Of a stretch of 64,000 bases of DNA, positions 16,955 to 25,112 are shown one piece after another. A program made the position numbers and the translations under genes. The notes under the pieces were generated by a model. It ran no database searches. It was not told where the DNA came from and saw only the letters and a list, made by a program, of their open reading frames with translations. This stretch comes from Streptomyces sp. HUAS CB01. Its GTDB lineage: Bacteria; Actinomycetota; Actinomycetes; Streptomycetales; Streptomycetaceae. The stretch spans positions 4,174,001 through 4,238,000 of the forward strand of contig NZ_CP129137.1 in the NCBI RefSeq assembly GCF_030406905.1, written 5' to 3'. The stretch's first letter is position 1. Every line of letters begins with the position of its first letter.

Positions 16955-17422
16955 GACGACACAGGGCCGCCACGCCCGCGACTACCTGTACGGCTCGTCG
17001 ACGGGTTCAGTTCAAGGGCATCCTGCCCCCGCGGCTCCACCACCCCGCCGACCCATCCCACCGGCCAGTCGGCGGGGGCGGTCCGGACACCTGCCGGATG
17101 GTCCGCCCGGGCGGCCGTGGCCGACGCTGGAGCACATGAGGCCCGACGTACAGCAGGCCGCTGCCGTCCGCCGCAGCACCGGCGGCACCGGCAGCACCGG
17201 CAGCACCCGCGGACTCCCGCCCGCCCACGCGGCGGACGGTCCGGCCCGTCGGGAGCGTCCTCGTCCGCGCCTCTGCGACACACGGCATGTCCGCGGTCCC
17301 CACGGGCCGCGCCCAGGCCGCTCGCGTACCTGCGGCACGCGGCCACACACACCGCCCGCCGGTCAGCCGACCGGCGGCAGGAGTCCGGCGCATCCGCCGG
17401 ACCCGGAAGGAGGTCGGTCGCC
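16955..17422. other. 468-base intergenic region, divergent promoters expected
   Basis: Lies between the sulfatase start and the phosphatase-fold gene. Short GGCACC/GGCAGC repeats occur at about 17170-17215. I looked for a cobalamin riboswitch because related phosphatase-fold genes accompany cobalt transport genes, and found no B12-box-like sequence. Confidence 0.5.
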
Positions 17423-18166
17423 ATGACGGTCCGCCTGACGATTCTCTGTGCGGCTGCGGGGGACGGCACCCGAGGCACCCGGAGCACGGTCTTCGGTGAC
17501 GGGTCCCCGAGCGAGCGCGTCCTGCGGGAAGCGGGCGTGGCCCGGGCGGCCGTGCCCTCGTACCTGCCCTCCCTCCGGGCACCTTCGGCGCGCTGCGCGA
17601 CCGTGGCCGCCGCCCTCGGACTGGAACCCGCGGTCGAGCCCGTGCTGCGCGACATCGACTACGGCACCTGGCGCGGCCGCACGGTCGAGGAGGTCGCGGC
17701 CGACGATCCCCACGGCTTCACGGCCTGGCTGAGGGACCCGGACGCCACGCCCCACGGCGGCGAGTCCGTGCGCCGGCTGTGCCGGCGTACCGCCGACTGG
17801 CTGGACGGTCTCCCGCCGGACACCGGCCGCGCCCTGGTGATCGCCGAACCGGCGGCGGTACGGGCCTTGCTCGTGCACGCCCTCTCGGCACCGGCGCGTG
17901 CCTTCTGGCGCCTCGACGCCCCGGCCCTGTGCACGATCTCGTTCGCCGCGCGCGACGGCCGCTGGGCCGTCCGGCCCGGCCGGTTCCCGGTCCACTCCCG
18001 TCCCGGCCAGGGCGTCTGGGGCGTCTCCGACGTGGGGGACGTCTCCGACCTGGTCCGGCACGTCGGCCCCGCGCGGGCGACGCAAGCGAGGAGCGCCGTA
18101 CGACGCCGGATGGTCGCGGGGGCCCGTCCCGGCCTCAACCGGAATGACGTGAACGCTGCCGGGTGA
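17423..18166 (+). CDS. Histidine-phosphatase-fold protein lacking catalytic histidines
   Basis: A 247-residue member of the phosphoglycerate-mutase-like fold. The fold is supported by the sequence around DIDYGTWRGRTVEEV and TPHGGESVRRLCRR. The catalytic RHG motif at the N-terminus is replaced (TILCAAAGDGTRG), and the second catalytic His of the usual THGG motif is replaced in VIAEPAAVRALL. A similar degenerate subgroup is known in actinomycetes. It is more likely a binding or regulatory protein than a phosphatase. The ATG at 17423 has AAGGAGG nine bases upstream. The long N-terminal extension of the open frame is not used. Confidence 0.75.
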   Translation: MTVRLTILCAAAGDGTRGTRSTVFGDGSPSERVLREAGVARAAVPSYLPSLRAPSARCATVAAALGLEPAVEPVLRDIDYGTWRGRTVEEVAADDPHGFTAWLRDPDATPHGGESVRRLCRRTADWLDGLPPDTGRALVIAEPAAVRALLVHALSAPARAFWRLDAPALCTISFAARDGRWAVRPGRFPVHSRPGQGVWGVSDVGDVSDLVRHVGPARATQARSAVRRRMVAGARPGLNRNDVNAAG

Positions 18167-18295
18167 CCCTGAGAGTCAAGGAATCCCGGGCTTCTGACGT
18201 GGAAGCGGAATATCTGTCACTTCCCTCGCCCGGGGACCGACTTGGGGTTACCGTGTTTCACCACATCGTTCACTGAATCTACACAAGGGGGGGCC

Positions 18296-18787
18296 TTGAG
18301 TAGTCCGTACACGATCGGTCCGCAGCCCGGACCGCGGCCGCCGGGAACGCCCCGGCCACTGTGGAAGATGAAGCGCACCTATGCGGGTGGCCTGCTCCTC
18401 ATGGCGATCGGCTTCGGCTGCGGGGGAGCCGCGAGCGGGTCGGCGGAAGGGGAGTCGTCCTCGGCGGCGAAACCGGGGCCCGGCCCGACGGTCACCGCGA
18501 CCGTGACCGCCAGGGCGACGGTGACCGCGACCCCCGCAGCGCCCGCGGCGACGGTCACCGAGCCGGGCCCCACGGTCACCGTCACCAGGACGAGGACCGT
18601 GAAGGTCCGCGACTCGGACGGTGACGGCGGGAGTGCGAGTGGGGGCGGTGGGGGCTCCGCCGACGTCCACTACGAGAACTGCGCGGCGGCGCGCGCCGCC
18701 GGCGCCGCGCCCGTCCGTCGCGGTGAGCCGGGTTACGGCAGCCATCTCGACCGCGACAACGACGGCATCGGCTGCGACTGGGGCTGA
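18296..18787 (+). CDS. Excalibur calcium-binding domain protein
   Basis: A 163-residue exported or membrane-attached protein. A hydrophobic segment (YAGGLLLMAIGFGCGG, about residues 27-43) is followed by a long Thr/Val/Pro-rich linker. The C-terminal Excalibur domain contains YENCAAARAAGAAPVRRGEP and the DxDxDG calcium loop DRDNDGIGCD. The start is taken as TTG at 18296, preceded by AAGGGGGGG. An ATG at 18242 is in frame but has no ribosome site. The domain is found in extracellular nucleases and cell-wall proteins; the partner here is unknown. Confidence 0.82.
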   Translation: MSSPYTIGPQPGPRPPGTPRPLWKMKRTYAGGLLLMAIGFGCGGAASGSAEGESSSAAKPGPGPTVTATVTARATVTATPAAPAATVTEPGPTVTVTRTRTVKVRDSDGDGGSASGGGGGSADVHYENCAAARAAGAAPVRRGEPGYGSHLDRDNDGIGCDWG

Positions 18788-18879
18788 TGACCCGGCGCCT
18801 GCCGGACGGCCTCGGGGGTACGGGCCGCCCGGCAGGCGGCCGCGTGCGCCGGGGGTCGGATGTCTGCACTCGGCGGGCG

Positions 18880-19214
18880 CGTGCGCGGGGAAGCCGGCGC
18901 ATGCGCTCGTCGGGCGCACCGTCCTCCGGACGTACGGCGAGGACCGGGCCGAGCGGCTGTCCGCCACGGGCCTGCTCCATGAAAGGGACCTCACCCGTCC
19001 CGTACGCCGACTCTCCACCGGTCAGCGCCGCCGTCTCGAACTCGCCGTTCTCCTCGCCGACCCGATCGACCTGCTGCTGCTCGACGAACCCACCAACCAC
19101 CTCGCCCCGGCACTGGTCGAGGAGCTGGAGGCAGCCCTCGCCGACCACCGAGGCACCCTGGTCACGGTCACGCACGACCGCCGGATGCGCCAGGCTTCAC
19201 CGGTCGCGAACTGA
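18880..19214 (+). pseudogene. Fragment of an ABC-F ATPase (C-terminal half domain)
   Basis: Only the end of an ABC-F (antibiotic-resistance/translation factor type) ATPase remains. Seen are the signature LSTGQRRRLELAVLLAD, Walker B LLLLDEPTNHL and the switch region TVTHDRRMRQ. Walker A and the first ATPase domain are missing. After RRMRQ the frame runs into ASPVAN and a stop. The +1 frame reads GFTGRELTLTRH, the expected continuation, so a one-base indel near 19191 has also broken the tail. Clearly decayed. Confidence 0.8.
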
Positions 19215-19399
19215 CCCTGACACGTCACGATCCACGCCCCGCGCCGCAACCGGCGCCTCGGCCCGGCAACCTTCCTCGTACCCGCACCCGTACCCGTACC
19301 CCTTCCTGACCGCTCCCCGGGTCCGACCTCTTTCCGGGCCGACCGTCTCCCGAGCCCGGCCGCCGGCTGAGCCTGAGCCTGACCGTTCCCGCGCGGCTC

Positions 19400-20389
19400 C
19401 TACCCCGCGGCACTGACCAGCGGGCGTGACGCCTGCTGGACCTCGGGCGTCTCCGCCGGGTACAGCTCGTGGTGGATCGCCTTGGCCACCCGCTCGATGG
19501 TCTCCATGCCGTAGTCACACCCCACCTCGGGCGCCGCGCCCTCGGGGACGCGATTGTTCTCGGTCAGGATCACGAGGCCGTAGTCGTAGGAGCCTCCGGT
19601 GATCGCACTCATGCTGTGGACCTTCCAGTCCCCGCGGTCCCAGGAGCTCCTGACCCCCTCCTTCGAGGAACGCTGCAGCCATCCGTTCTTGACCTGGACG
19701 ACGGCGTCCGGCGGAGCACCGGTCGGCGTCCCCCAGCGCTGGTCGCCCTGCACCTCACGCATCAGTCGCAGAACGTAGGCACGTTCGGCGGTGCTCAGTA
19801 CCGACTCGTCCTCGCCGGTGAGCAGTTGCAGCAGCTTCACCTGCTCGCGCGCGGTGATCTGCGTCAGCCCCATGAAGCCGGCGTCGTTGAGGTCGGTGTC
19901 CTCCAGCCCGGCCTCGTCGAGGAAGCCCTGGATCCGCTCCTCCCCGAGCCGGTCCCACAGGGCGTACGTCGCGTCGTTGTCCGAGTTCACGATCATCTCC
20001 CTGGCCAGGGACCGCTCCTCCCTGGACAGGTCGGTCCCCTTGGCCAGCAGCAACGCCCCCAGCACGATCGGCTTGACGGTGCTGGCGGAGTCGTAGTGCA
20101 CATCGGCGCGGTAGCTGCACGAGGTACGGGACCTACGGTCGTAGAGCGCGATCGAGACCCGACTGGACCGCCCCTGCAGCGACTTCACCATGTGGCGGAC
20201 GAGCGTCTGCGCCAGCTTGGGCCTGCCGGAACTGCATTCGACCACCCGGCCGTTGAGCCGCTGCGTCGCGTGCTCGGTCCTGAGGGCGTGCTGAGGGCCG
20301 GACTTCGGGAGGATCGGGATCACCGGGTTGATGGCGATCGCAAGGACGACGACCCCGAACGCGGCCACCGATGTGAGCTTGCTGCGCAC
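19400..20389 (-). CDS. Secreted serine hydrolase, class A beta-lactamase-like
   Basis: A 329-residue protein with an N-terminal hydrophobic anchor (SVAAFGVVVLAIAINPVIPI) and a penicillin-recognising fold. Motifs are SASTVKPIVLGALL (SxxK, about residue 105), NSDNDATYALWDRLG (SDN) and QVKNGWL near the C-terminus in place of KTG. It is probably a cell-wall related hydrolase or inactive homologue rather than a resistance enzyme, since the KTG Thr is replaced by Asn. The GTG at 20389 is preceded by GGAGGAG. A palindrome with a DnaA-box-like sequence lies 24 bases upstream. Confidence 0.8.
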   Translation of the reverse strand: MRSKLTSVAAFGVVVLAIAINPVIPILPKSGPQHALRTEHATQRLNGRVVECSSGRPKLAQTLVRHMVKSLQGRSSRVSIALYDRRSRTSCSYRADVHYDSASTVKPIVLGALLLAKGTDLSREERSLAREMIVNSDNDATYALWDRLGEERIQGFLDEAGLEDTDLNDAGFMGLTQITAREQVKLLQLLTGEDESVLSTAERAYVLRLMREVQGDQRWGTPTGAPPDAVVQVKNGWLQRSSKEGVRSSWDRGDWKVHSMSAITGGSYDYGLVILTENNRVPEGAAPEVGCDYGMETIERVAKAIHHELYPAETPEVQQASRPLVSAAG

Positions 20390-20412
20390 CAACTCTCCTC
20401 CTCCCCGCACCG

Positions 20413-20430
20413 GTCCACAGCTGTGGACAA
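20413..20430. promoter_or_regulatory. 16-bp palindrome overlapping a DnaA-box-like 9-mer
   Basis: GTCCACAGCTGTGGAC is a perfect palindrome (20413-20428). TGTGGACAA at 20422-20430 is a perfect reverse-strand DnaA box. It sits in the leader of the serine hydrolase gene. Operator or isolated DnaA site; function unknown. Confidence 0.5.
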
Positions 20431-20796
20431 CGCACCGCGTCCTCGCCGGCCGGCCCCCGCGGGCACGGGCCGGTACCGGTCGTGAAATCAATTGATCACC
20501 ACTTGTGGCCTGACGCTACAAGCCCGTCCCGCGCCGTGCCCGCCGGGCCAGCCAATGGGTGTACGGACCCGCCCCGGGGCCCGCCGCCCACCCCCGGCGC
20601 GCCCATCTTGAGACCCACCGAGGGTCGGGGCCGTCCCGGTGCCGCCCCTCTTCCGCCTGCCCGGACGCTCGCTCGACGGGCGACACGCAGGAAACCGACT
20701 TACCGTCGAGCAGGAGACGCCGCACCGAGATGCGGAGCCCTGCCGCGCTTCCGCCCGGCCGATCCTCGTCACGACACCGTCAGGAGACGACCTGCC

Positions 20797-21123
20797 ATGG
20801 CCACAGCATCCGAAACCCCGGTACTCGACACCCTCGCCGCGATGACGGTCGACTCGATCGAGAGGTGCGGGCTGGCGCCGGACATGTTCATGCTCACCCG
20901 TATCGCCGCTCTCGCCGCCTCGGACGCTCCGCCGATCTCCTACGTCGCCCACATCGACCCCGCCGTCCAGGCCGGCCTGACCGCCGACCAGCTGCAGGAC
21001 GTCCTCGTCGCCATCGCCCCCATCGTGGGCACCGCACGCGTCATGACGGCGGCCGGCAACATCGCCAAGGCACTCAGCATCGAGATCGCCGTCGCCGACG
21101 CCGAAGCCCAGGCCGGCGCGTAA
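20797..21123 (+). CDS. Carboxymuconolactone decarboxylase-like (AhpD fold) protein
   Basis: A 108-residue small helical protein. Homology to the CMD/AhpD fold is suggested by the central GLTADQLQDVLVAIAPIVGT followed by AARVMTAAGNIAKAL-type helices. No CxxC redox motif is present, so peroxidase-reductase activity is unlikely. The ATG at 20797 has AGGAGA upstream. It is monocistronic and its substrate is unknown. Confidence 0.75.
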   Translation: MATASETPVLDTLAAMTVDSIERCGLAPDMFMLTRIAALAASDAPPISYVAHIDPAVQAGLTADQLQDVLVAIAPIVGTARVMTAAGNIAKALSIEIAVADAEAQAGA

Positions 21124-21276
21124 GGACCCCAACCCCTCCTGCCCTGACGCCACGGCGCGCCCGGCATCGACGACCTGGTGCGCGTCGGGGCTTCTTCCAC
21201 CGGGGCAAGATCGACTTTTCGTCGGCTCCATCCAGTCGCACATCGTGCATGCGCGCGCCGCGGATACCCTCCCGTT

Positions 21277-21477
21277 GTGGCTGACATCGAACCGACCGAT
21301 CCACAGCGCGAGCGGGACAACGGGCGCGTAGCCCTCTGGCTCGCACCTGATGACCTCCGGTGGCTCTCCCGCCACTGCTGTTGCCCGCCAGACGCGTCCG
21401 AGGCGGACCACGAGCGTTGCGGCCGTCTCCGCTTCAGGGCGCATGCAGCACTCCACAAGCACGGCCTCCAGCGCTGA
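21277..21477 (+). CDS. Small Cys/His-containing hypothetical protein
   Basis: A 66-residue protein beginning VADIEPTDPQRERDNG. The sequence RHCCCPPDASEADHERCGRL contains four Cys and two His in about 25 residues and could bind a metal. TACCCT at 21265-21270 followed 6 bases later by the GTG suggests a leaderless start. It looks like a conserved Streptomyces orphan, and its function is unknown. Confidence 0.6.
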   Translation: MADIEPTDPQRERDNGRVALWLAPDDLRWLSRHCCCPPDASEADHERCGRLRFRAHAALHKHGLQR

Positions 21478-21504
21478 CGACAGGAGTCAACCTAAGCTGC
21501 GCCC

Positions 21505-21936
21505 GTGTGGAAAGAGACTGCCGCTGAAGCCTCGCCCGACGTCGAGTTCAGCGATCCCATCGATGCGACCGCTCTGGCCGAGGCGGAACGGCGCCTCGGC
21601 CGGAGTTTGCCGCCGCAGCTGACTGCACTGCTGATGGAGACCGACGGAATGGTCGCCGGGGACGGGACCGACATCGTGTGGTCCCTGGACCGGATCGTGG
21701 AGCAGAACCTGCTGTTCTGGTCCCCCGATACATTTCCCGGCCTGTATATGCCCTTCGATCCGCTGCTGTTCTTCGGCGACAACGGCGGAGGAGACCAATT
21801 CGCCTTCGTGCTCACACCTGCGCGCCCGGACATCTTCGTCTGGGACCACGAGAACGACAGCCGACTATGGGCGGCACGCGAGCTGGAGGACTACCTGTGC
21901 CGCTCCCTTGCGAGCGATGGCGACTGGTGGAGGTAG
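21505..21936 (+). CDS. SMI1/KNR4-family protein
   Basis: A 143-residue protein with the SMI1/KNR4 pattern. AEAERRLGRSLPPQLTALLM near residues 24-43 corresponds to the usual LP..y..fL helix. It continues through LLFFGDNGGGDQFAFVL and the acidic FVWDHENDSR. In bacteria such proteins are often immunity proteins of polymorphic toxins, and no toxin is present here. GTG at 21505 with TAAGCT six bases before it suggests a leaderless start. It lies in the accessory stretch near tRNA-Gly. Confidence 0.82.
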   Translation: MWKETAAEASPDVEFSDPIDATALAEAERRLGRSLPPQLTALLMETDGMVAGDGTDIVWSLDRIVEQNLLFWSPDTFPGLYMPFDPLLFFGDNGGGDQFAFVLTPARPDIFVWDHENDSRLWAARELEDYLCRSLASDGDWWR

Positions 21937-22096
21937 CCGTTTGAAGGGCGCGCCGGCTCTGCGTCCCAGCTTGGAAGACTCCGAGTCACTGTCGCTTTCG
22001 GGCGCCGCGGTTCTCCGTGAGTCCCTCTCGCTCTCGGCGGTTGGGTGCACGTACCTGGGAGCGCGACGCGTTCCTCGCATGCAGCCCGACGAAGAA

Positions 22097-22112
22097 GTTG
22101 AACATGTTCAAC
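22097..22112. promoter_or_regulatory. Perfect 16-bp palindrome
   Basis: GTTGAACATGTTCAAC, 82 bases upstream of the lipoprotein start. It is much more AT-rich than its surroundings. Good candidate operator for a dimeric regulator. Confidence 0.55.
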
Positions 22113-22193
22113 AGTGCTGGCAGGATGGCGAACGCGTGATCGGCGCCCGGTCGAACCGCAGTCATTTGCGGTGCCGCGGCGGGAGGCCGGATT

Positions 22194-22709
22194 GTGAACA
22201 CACTTGCCTCGCCACGGCGGATCGCGGCTCTCATCGTCTGCCTGTTCGTACTGGTGGGATGCAATCCGCACATGTACGACGAGGTGCCCGCAGTGCAGGA
22301 TGCGAGGCGGGCGGAGATCGTGGGTTCGTGGGTCTGTACCGACCGCACGGAGGTCACTCTCCTGCCTGACGGAAAGGCGGTCATCAGCCTTCTCAACGGT
22401 CAGGAGTTCGACTTCGACGACAGGTGGCGGCTGTCAGGGACGGGGGAGTGGGAGCTGACCAACGAGCGCGCCGGATGGAACGACGGTCAGCATGTCCGGC
22501 TGACTCTCACCGCGCGCACGTCCTCGGCCGCGCGCACTCCGGATCCCGCTGAGCGTCTCGACCCGTCGACCGGGCAAGAGCCGGCACCTGAGACCTACAC
22601 ATGGACCTTCGAGTTGCAGCGCGACGACAAGAAGCAGCTGATGTTGTACTTCTTCTTCGGTGACCCTGACTCCCGGAGCACCTACGTCCTGGAGCGAAAG
22701 CAGCCGTAG
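22194..22709 (+). CDS. Putative lipoprotein
   Basis: A 171-residue protein with a signal peptide and lipobox (FVLVGC, Cys about residue 23), so probably anchored in the membrane and facing outward. The mature part reads GSWVCTDRTEVTLLPDGKAV, then a beta-rich pattern with several Trp, and resembles small lipocalin/META-like bacterial lipoproteins. No specific family is recognised. The GTG start follows GGGAGG by seven bases. It belongs to the accessory stretch next to tRNA-Gly. Confidence 0.75.
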   Translation: MNTLASPRRIAALIVCLFVLVGCNPHMYDEVPAVQDARRAEIVGSWVCTDRTEVTLLPDGKAVISLLNGQEFDFDDRWRLSGTGEWELTNERAGWNDGQHVRLTLTARTSSAARTPDPAERLDPSTGQEPAPETYTWTFELQRDDKKQLMLYFFFGDPDSRSTYVLERKQP

Positions 22710-22779
22710 CAAGCCCAAGCCATGCATTGGAGAGGCCCGACGACACGTCTTCTGTCGTTCGGCCCCATCCGTGTCAGGT

Positions 22780-22945
22780 CGGTCACCGTGACCGCCCGAG
22801 GGGTCCAGTCCGGGGCCACGCCGAGGGACGCCATGGTGCGCGCCGGGCAGTCCTCCGAGCGGGCGGCACTGATCTACCGGCAGTCGGACCTGGAGCGGCA
22901 GCGGGAGGTGGCGGCCGGTCTGGACCGGCTCGTGCAGGCACGCGT
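22780..22945 (+). pseudogene. Remnant of a tyrosine-recombinase integrase (C-terminus)
   Basis: The translation contains SGATPRDAMVRAGQSSERAA followed by LIYRQSDLERQREVAAGLD. This is the C-terminal end of actinomycete integrases (usual form MGHSS-RAALIYQH-ERD). The catalytic Tyr is still visible (LIY), but the GHSS His is Gln and the upstream RHxx box is unrecognisable. Nothing before it codes for an integrase. It lies about 100 bases from the 3' end of tRNA-Gly, the normal place for an integrase after site-specific insertion. Confidence 0.7.
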
Positions 22946-23015
22946 GATGCAGCGGATTCCCCAGCATCCGGCACGGACGTGGCACGGGACGCTCAGCGCG
23001 GTCCAGGCAACAGGA

Positions 23016-23042
23016 AAGGCCCGGGTCTATGACCTGGGCCTT
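23016..23042 (-). terminator. Terminator downstream of tRNA-Gly
   Basis: 12-bp stem AAGGCCCGGGTC / GACCTGGGCCTT (one G-T pair) with a 3-base loop, ending 9 bases past the tRNA on the minus strand. Confidence 0.8.
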
Positions 23043-23050
23043 CGTCGTGG

Positions 23051-23121
23051 AGCGGGTGACGGGAATCGAACCCGCGCTCTGAGCTTGGGAAGCTCATGTT
23101 CTACCATTAAACTACACCCGC
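23051..23121 (-). tRNA. tRNA-Gly, anticodon CCC
   Basis: A 71-base cloverleaf on the minus strand. The acceptor stem is GCGGGTG/CACCCGC, the D-arm GTT..GAAC, and the anticodon stem TGAGC/GCTCA with loop TTCCCAA (anticodon CCC). The T-arm is GCGGG-TTCGATT-CCCGT, with discriminator T. No encoded CCA. Probable former attachment site of an integrated element, judging from the adjacent integrase remnant. Confidence 0.95.
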
Positions 23122-23444
23122 GAAGCGGCTTGGTTGATCAGTGCCGCAGCGTTGCACAGTGTACCCCATCGAAGGCCTTCGGTGTATTGCACCGAGGGTC
23201 TTTCGTGCATTTCCGACGCTTCGGTCATCGGTCAACAGCCGGCGGTCGTTCGTCGCTGCCCGCCACCATCACGCGGTCGGATGAGGCGTCCGCGCCCTCG
23301 CCCGTCCCGTCCGTGCCGGGCCCGAAGTGGCTGCGCCGTGGAGGCGTTGGGGCGTACCTTCGGCGGCGGAGTGCCGCGTGGAGTGCTGTCCTGTTGATCC
23401 CCTAATGTGGCTGTCTCGTCCATGCTTGTTGGGGAAGGGACTTG
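23122..23444. other. Intergenic region holding the tRNA-Gly promoter side
   Basis: About 320 bases. The part next to the tRNA is comparatively AT-rich. An imperfect repeat, GAAGGCCTTCGGTGTATTGC with a partial hairpin, occurs at about 23170-23205. No gene is recognised. Confidence 0.45.
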
Positions 23445-23654
23445 ATGCAGCCGATGGACCCGAAGGACTCGATGGATCAGGGCGATTCGCTCGCGCGCAC
23501 CGTCGTCCGCTGTGCCGAGGGGCACGTCTTCACCACCCCGTCGTTCCCGATGCAGCAGCTCGGCACCGGCCGGATCGGGCCCGGGCGGCTCATCCGCTGT
23601 CCCCGGTGCGCGCGGCTGCGGCAGGCCGTCCCCGTGGAGCTGCAGAACCGCTGA
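23445..23654 (+). CDS. Small zinc-ribbon-like protein
   Basis: A 69-residue protein. [13 protein letters not shown] and, about 20 residues later, RCPRCARLR form a CxxGH...CPxC arrangement typical of a zinc ribbon. The Lys/Asp-rich N-terminus ([15 protein letters not shown]) is disordered. The ATG at 23445 has GGGAAGGG upstream; the in-frame TTG immediately before it is unlikely. It is a conserved type of small actinobacterial protein without known function. Confidence 0.72.
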   Translation: MQPMDPKDSMDQGDSLARTVVRCAEGHVFTTPSFPMQQLGTGRIGPGRLIRCPRCARLRQAVPVELQNR

Positions 23655-23772
23655 CCGCGGGCGCCGGGTTCGTGCCGGTGCCGCGTCCGTGCGGCGCCGG
23701 GTCCGTCCGTGCGGCGCCGCGCGGGCTCCGCCCGATTGGGGCGGGCCCGCGCGCTCTGCGTATCCTCGGGGC

Positions 23773-24348
23773 GTGCTTCTCTCAGACAAGGACATCCGGG
23801 CCGAGATCGACGCGGGACGGGTGCGCATCGACCCGTTCGACGATTCGATGGTGCAGCCCTCGAGCATCGACGTGCGGCTCGACCGCTACTTCCGGGTGTT
23901 CGAGAACCACCGCTACCCCCACATCGACCCCGCCGTCGAGCAGGCGGACCTGACGCGCCTGGTCGAGCCGGAGGGCGACGAGGCGTTCATCCTGCACCCC
24001 GGCGAGTTCGTGCTGGCGTCGACGTACGAGGTCATCACCCTGCCCGACGACATCGCCTCGCGGCTGGAGGGCAAGAGCTCGCTCGGCCGGCTCGGTCTGG
24101 TCACGCACTCCACGGCCGGCTTCATCGACCCCGGGTTCTCCGGGCATGTCACGTTGGAACTGTCGAACCTGGCCACCCTGCCCATCAAGCTGTGGCCGGG
24201 GATGAAGATCGGGCAGCTGTGCATGTTCCGGCTGAGCACGCCGGCGGAGCACTCGTACGGTTCCGAGAAGTACGGGTCGCGCTACCAGGGGCAGCGGGGG
24301 CCGACGGCCTCGCGGTCGTTCATGAACTTCCATCGGACGCAGGTGTGA
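23773..24348 (+). CDS. dcd: dCTP deaminase
   Basis: A 191-residue enzyme converting dCTP to dUTP (or dUMP in the bifunctional form) for thymidylate synthesis. Seen are [11 protein letters not shown] at the N-terminus, PSSIDVRLD, the catalytic and trimer motif [15 protein letters not shown] followed by [13 protein letters not shown], and [11 protein letters not shown] at the C-terminus. Length and motifs are normal. The GTG at 23773 with TATCCT six bases upstream fits a leaderless promoter. It probably forms an operon with the phosphoribosyltransferase 14 bases downstream. Confidence 0.96.
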   Translation: MLLSDKDIRAEIDAGRVRIDPFDDSMVQPSSIDVRLDRYFRVFENHRYPHIDPAVEQADLTRLVEPEGDEAFILHPGEFVLASTYEVITLPDDIASRLEGKSSLGRLGLVTHSTAGFIDPGFSGHVTLELSNLATLPIKLWPGMKIGQLCMFRLSTPAEHSYGSEKYGSRYQGQRGPTASRSFMNFHRTQV

Positions 24349-24361
24349 GGACCGGTGCGCC

Positions 24362-24871
24362 ATGAGTGAGGTACGCGAGAACCTGACGTACGAGAAGTTC
24401 GGCGTCGCGGTCCGTGAGCTCGCGCAGACGATCGCGGACGACGGCTTCGAGCCCGACATAGTCCTGTCGATCGCGCGCGGCGGTGTCTTCGTCGCCGGCG
24501 GGCTGGCGTACGCGCTGGACTGCAAGAACATCCACCTGGTGAACGTCGAGTTCTACACCGGCGTGGGCACGACGCTCGAGATGCCGGTCATGCTCGCGCC
24601 CGTCCCGAACGCGATCGACTTCTCGGACAAGAAGGTCCTGATCGCCGACGACGTCGCGGACACGGGAAAGACCCTGAAGCTCGTCCACGACTTCTGCGTC
24701 GACCACGTCGCCGACGTGCGGTCCGCAGTCGTCTACGAGAAGTCGCAGTCGCTGGTGAAGTGCGAGTACGTGTGGAAGCGCACGGACGACTGGATCAACT
24801 TCCCGTGGAGCGTCCTGCCTCCAGTGCATATGTCGGGCGAGGCGCCGAAGGAGAATAGAGAGGCGCTCTGA
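24362..24871 (+). CDS. Phosphoribosyltransferase, purine type
   Basis: A 169-residue type I PRTase. The PRPP-binding loop is KKVLIADDVADTGKTLKLV (about residues 96-114), and the pyrophosphate loop region is DIVLSIARGGVFVAGGLA (about 32-49). Closest in form to xanthine/guanine-like PRTases of actinomycetes, with WINFPW near the end as the base-binding hood. Directly behind dcd, so involved in nucleotide salvage; the exact base is unknown. Confidence 0.88.
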   Translation: MSEVRENLTYEKFGVAVRELAQTIADDGFEPDIVLSIARGGVFVAGGLAYALDCKNIHLVNVEFYTGVGTTLEMPVMLAPVPNAIDFSDKKVLIADDVADTGKTLKLVHDFCVDHVADVRSAVVYEKSQSLVKCEYVWKRTDDWINFPWSVLPPVHMSGEAPKENREAL

Positions 24872-24908
24872 CCTGCGTGGATTCACGCATCCTGTCGTCT
24901 GAGTGGTA

Positions 24909-24939
24909 CGAGGGACCTCGGTGTCACCGAGGTCCCTCG
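24909..24939 (+). terminator. Terminator of the dcd operon
   Basis: Perfect 13-bp arms CGAGGGACCTCGG / CCGAGGTCCCTCG with a 5-base loop, 38 bases after the phosphoribosyltransferase stop. Confidence 0.88.
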
Positions 24940-25071
24940 TCGTCTGCGCGGTGAGTCGGTTTCGGACCTGGGGCCTTCTGGTCCGTAGCCCTACCGGGAT
25001 CGGATGTCACCGGGTGAAGGGGCTACGCAACCGACGTTCTGGGTCGGCAAAGGTCGGCGTGTGTCACCGAG

Positions 25072-25112
25072 GTTGCGGTACTTCGCTGCTGTACCGAGGT
25101 AGCTACCGCAAC
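25072..25112 (-). terminator. Inverted repeat at the end of the DUF5959-like gene
   Basis: GTTGCGGTA / TACCGCAAC arms (25072-25080, 25104-25112) with a 23-base spacer that overlaps the last codons. Likely the terminator for the minus-strand gene. Confidence 0.5.

Noticed and set aside
16955..17422. Possible cobalamin riboswitch before the phosphatase-fold gene
   Set aside because: Checked because related genes sit with cobalt transporters. No B12 box or matching stem order was found on either strand.
21937..22193. Extra gene between the SMI1 protein and the lipoprotein
   Set aside because: Open frames exist on both strands but lack ribosome sites, coding bias and recognisable sequence.
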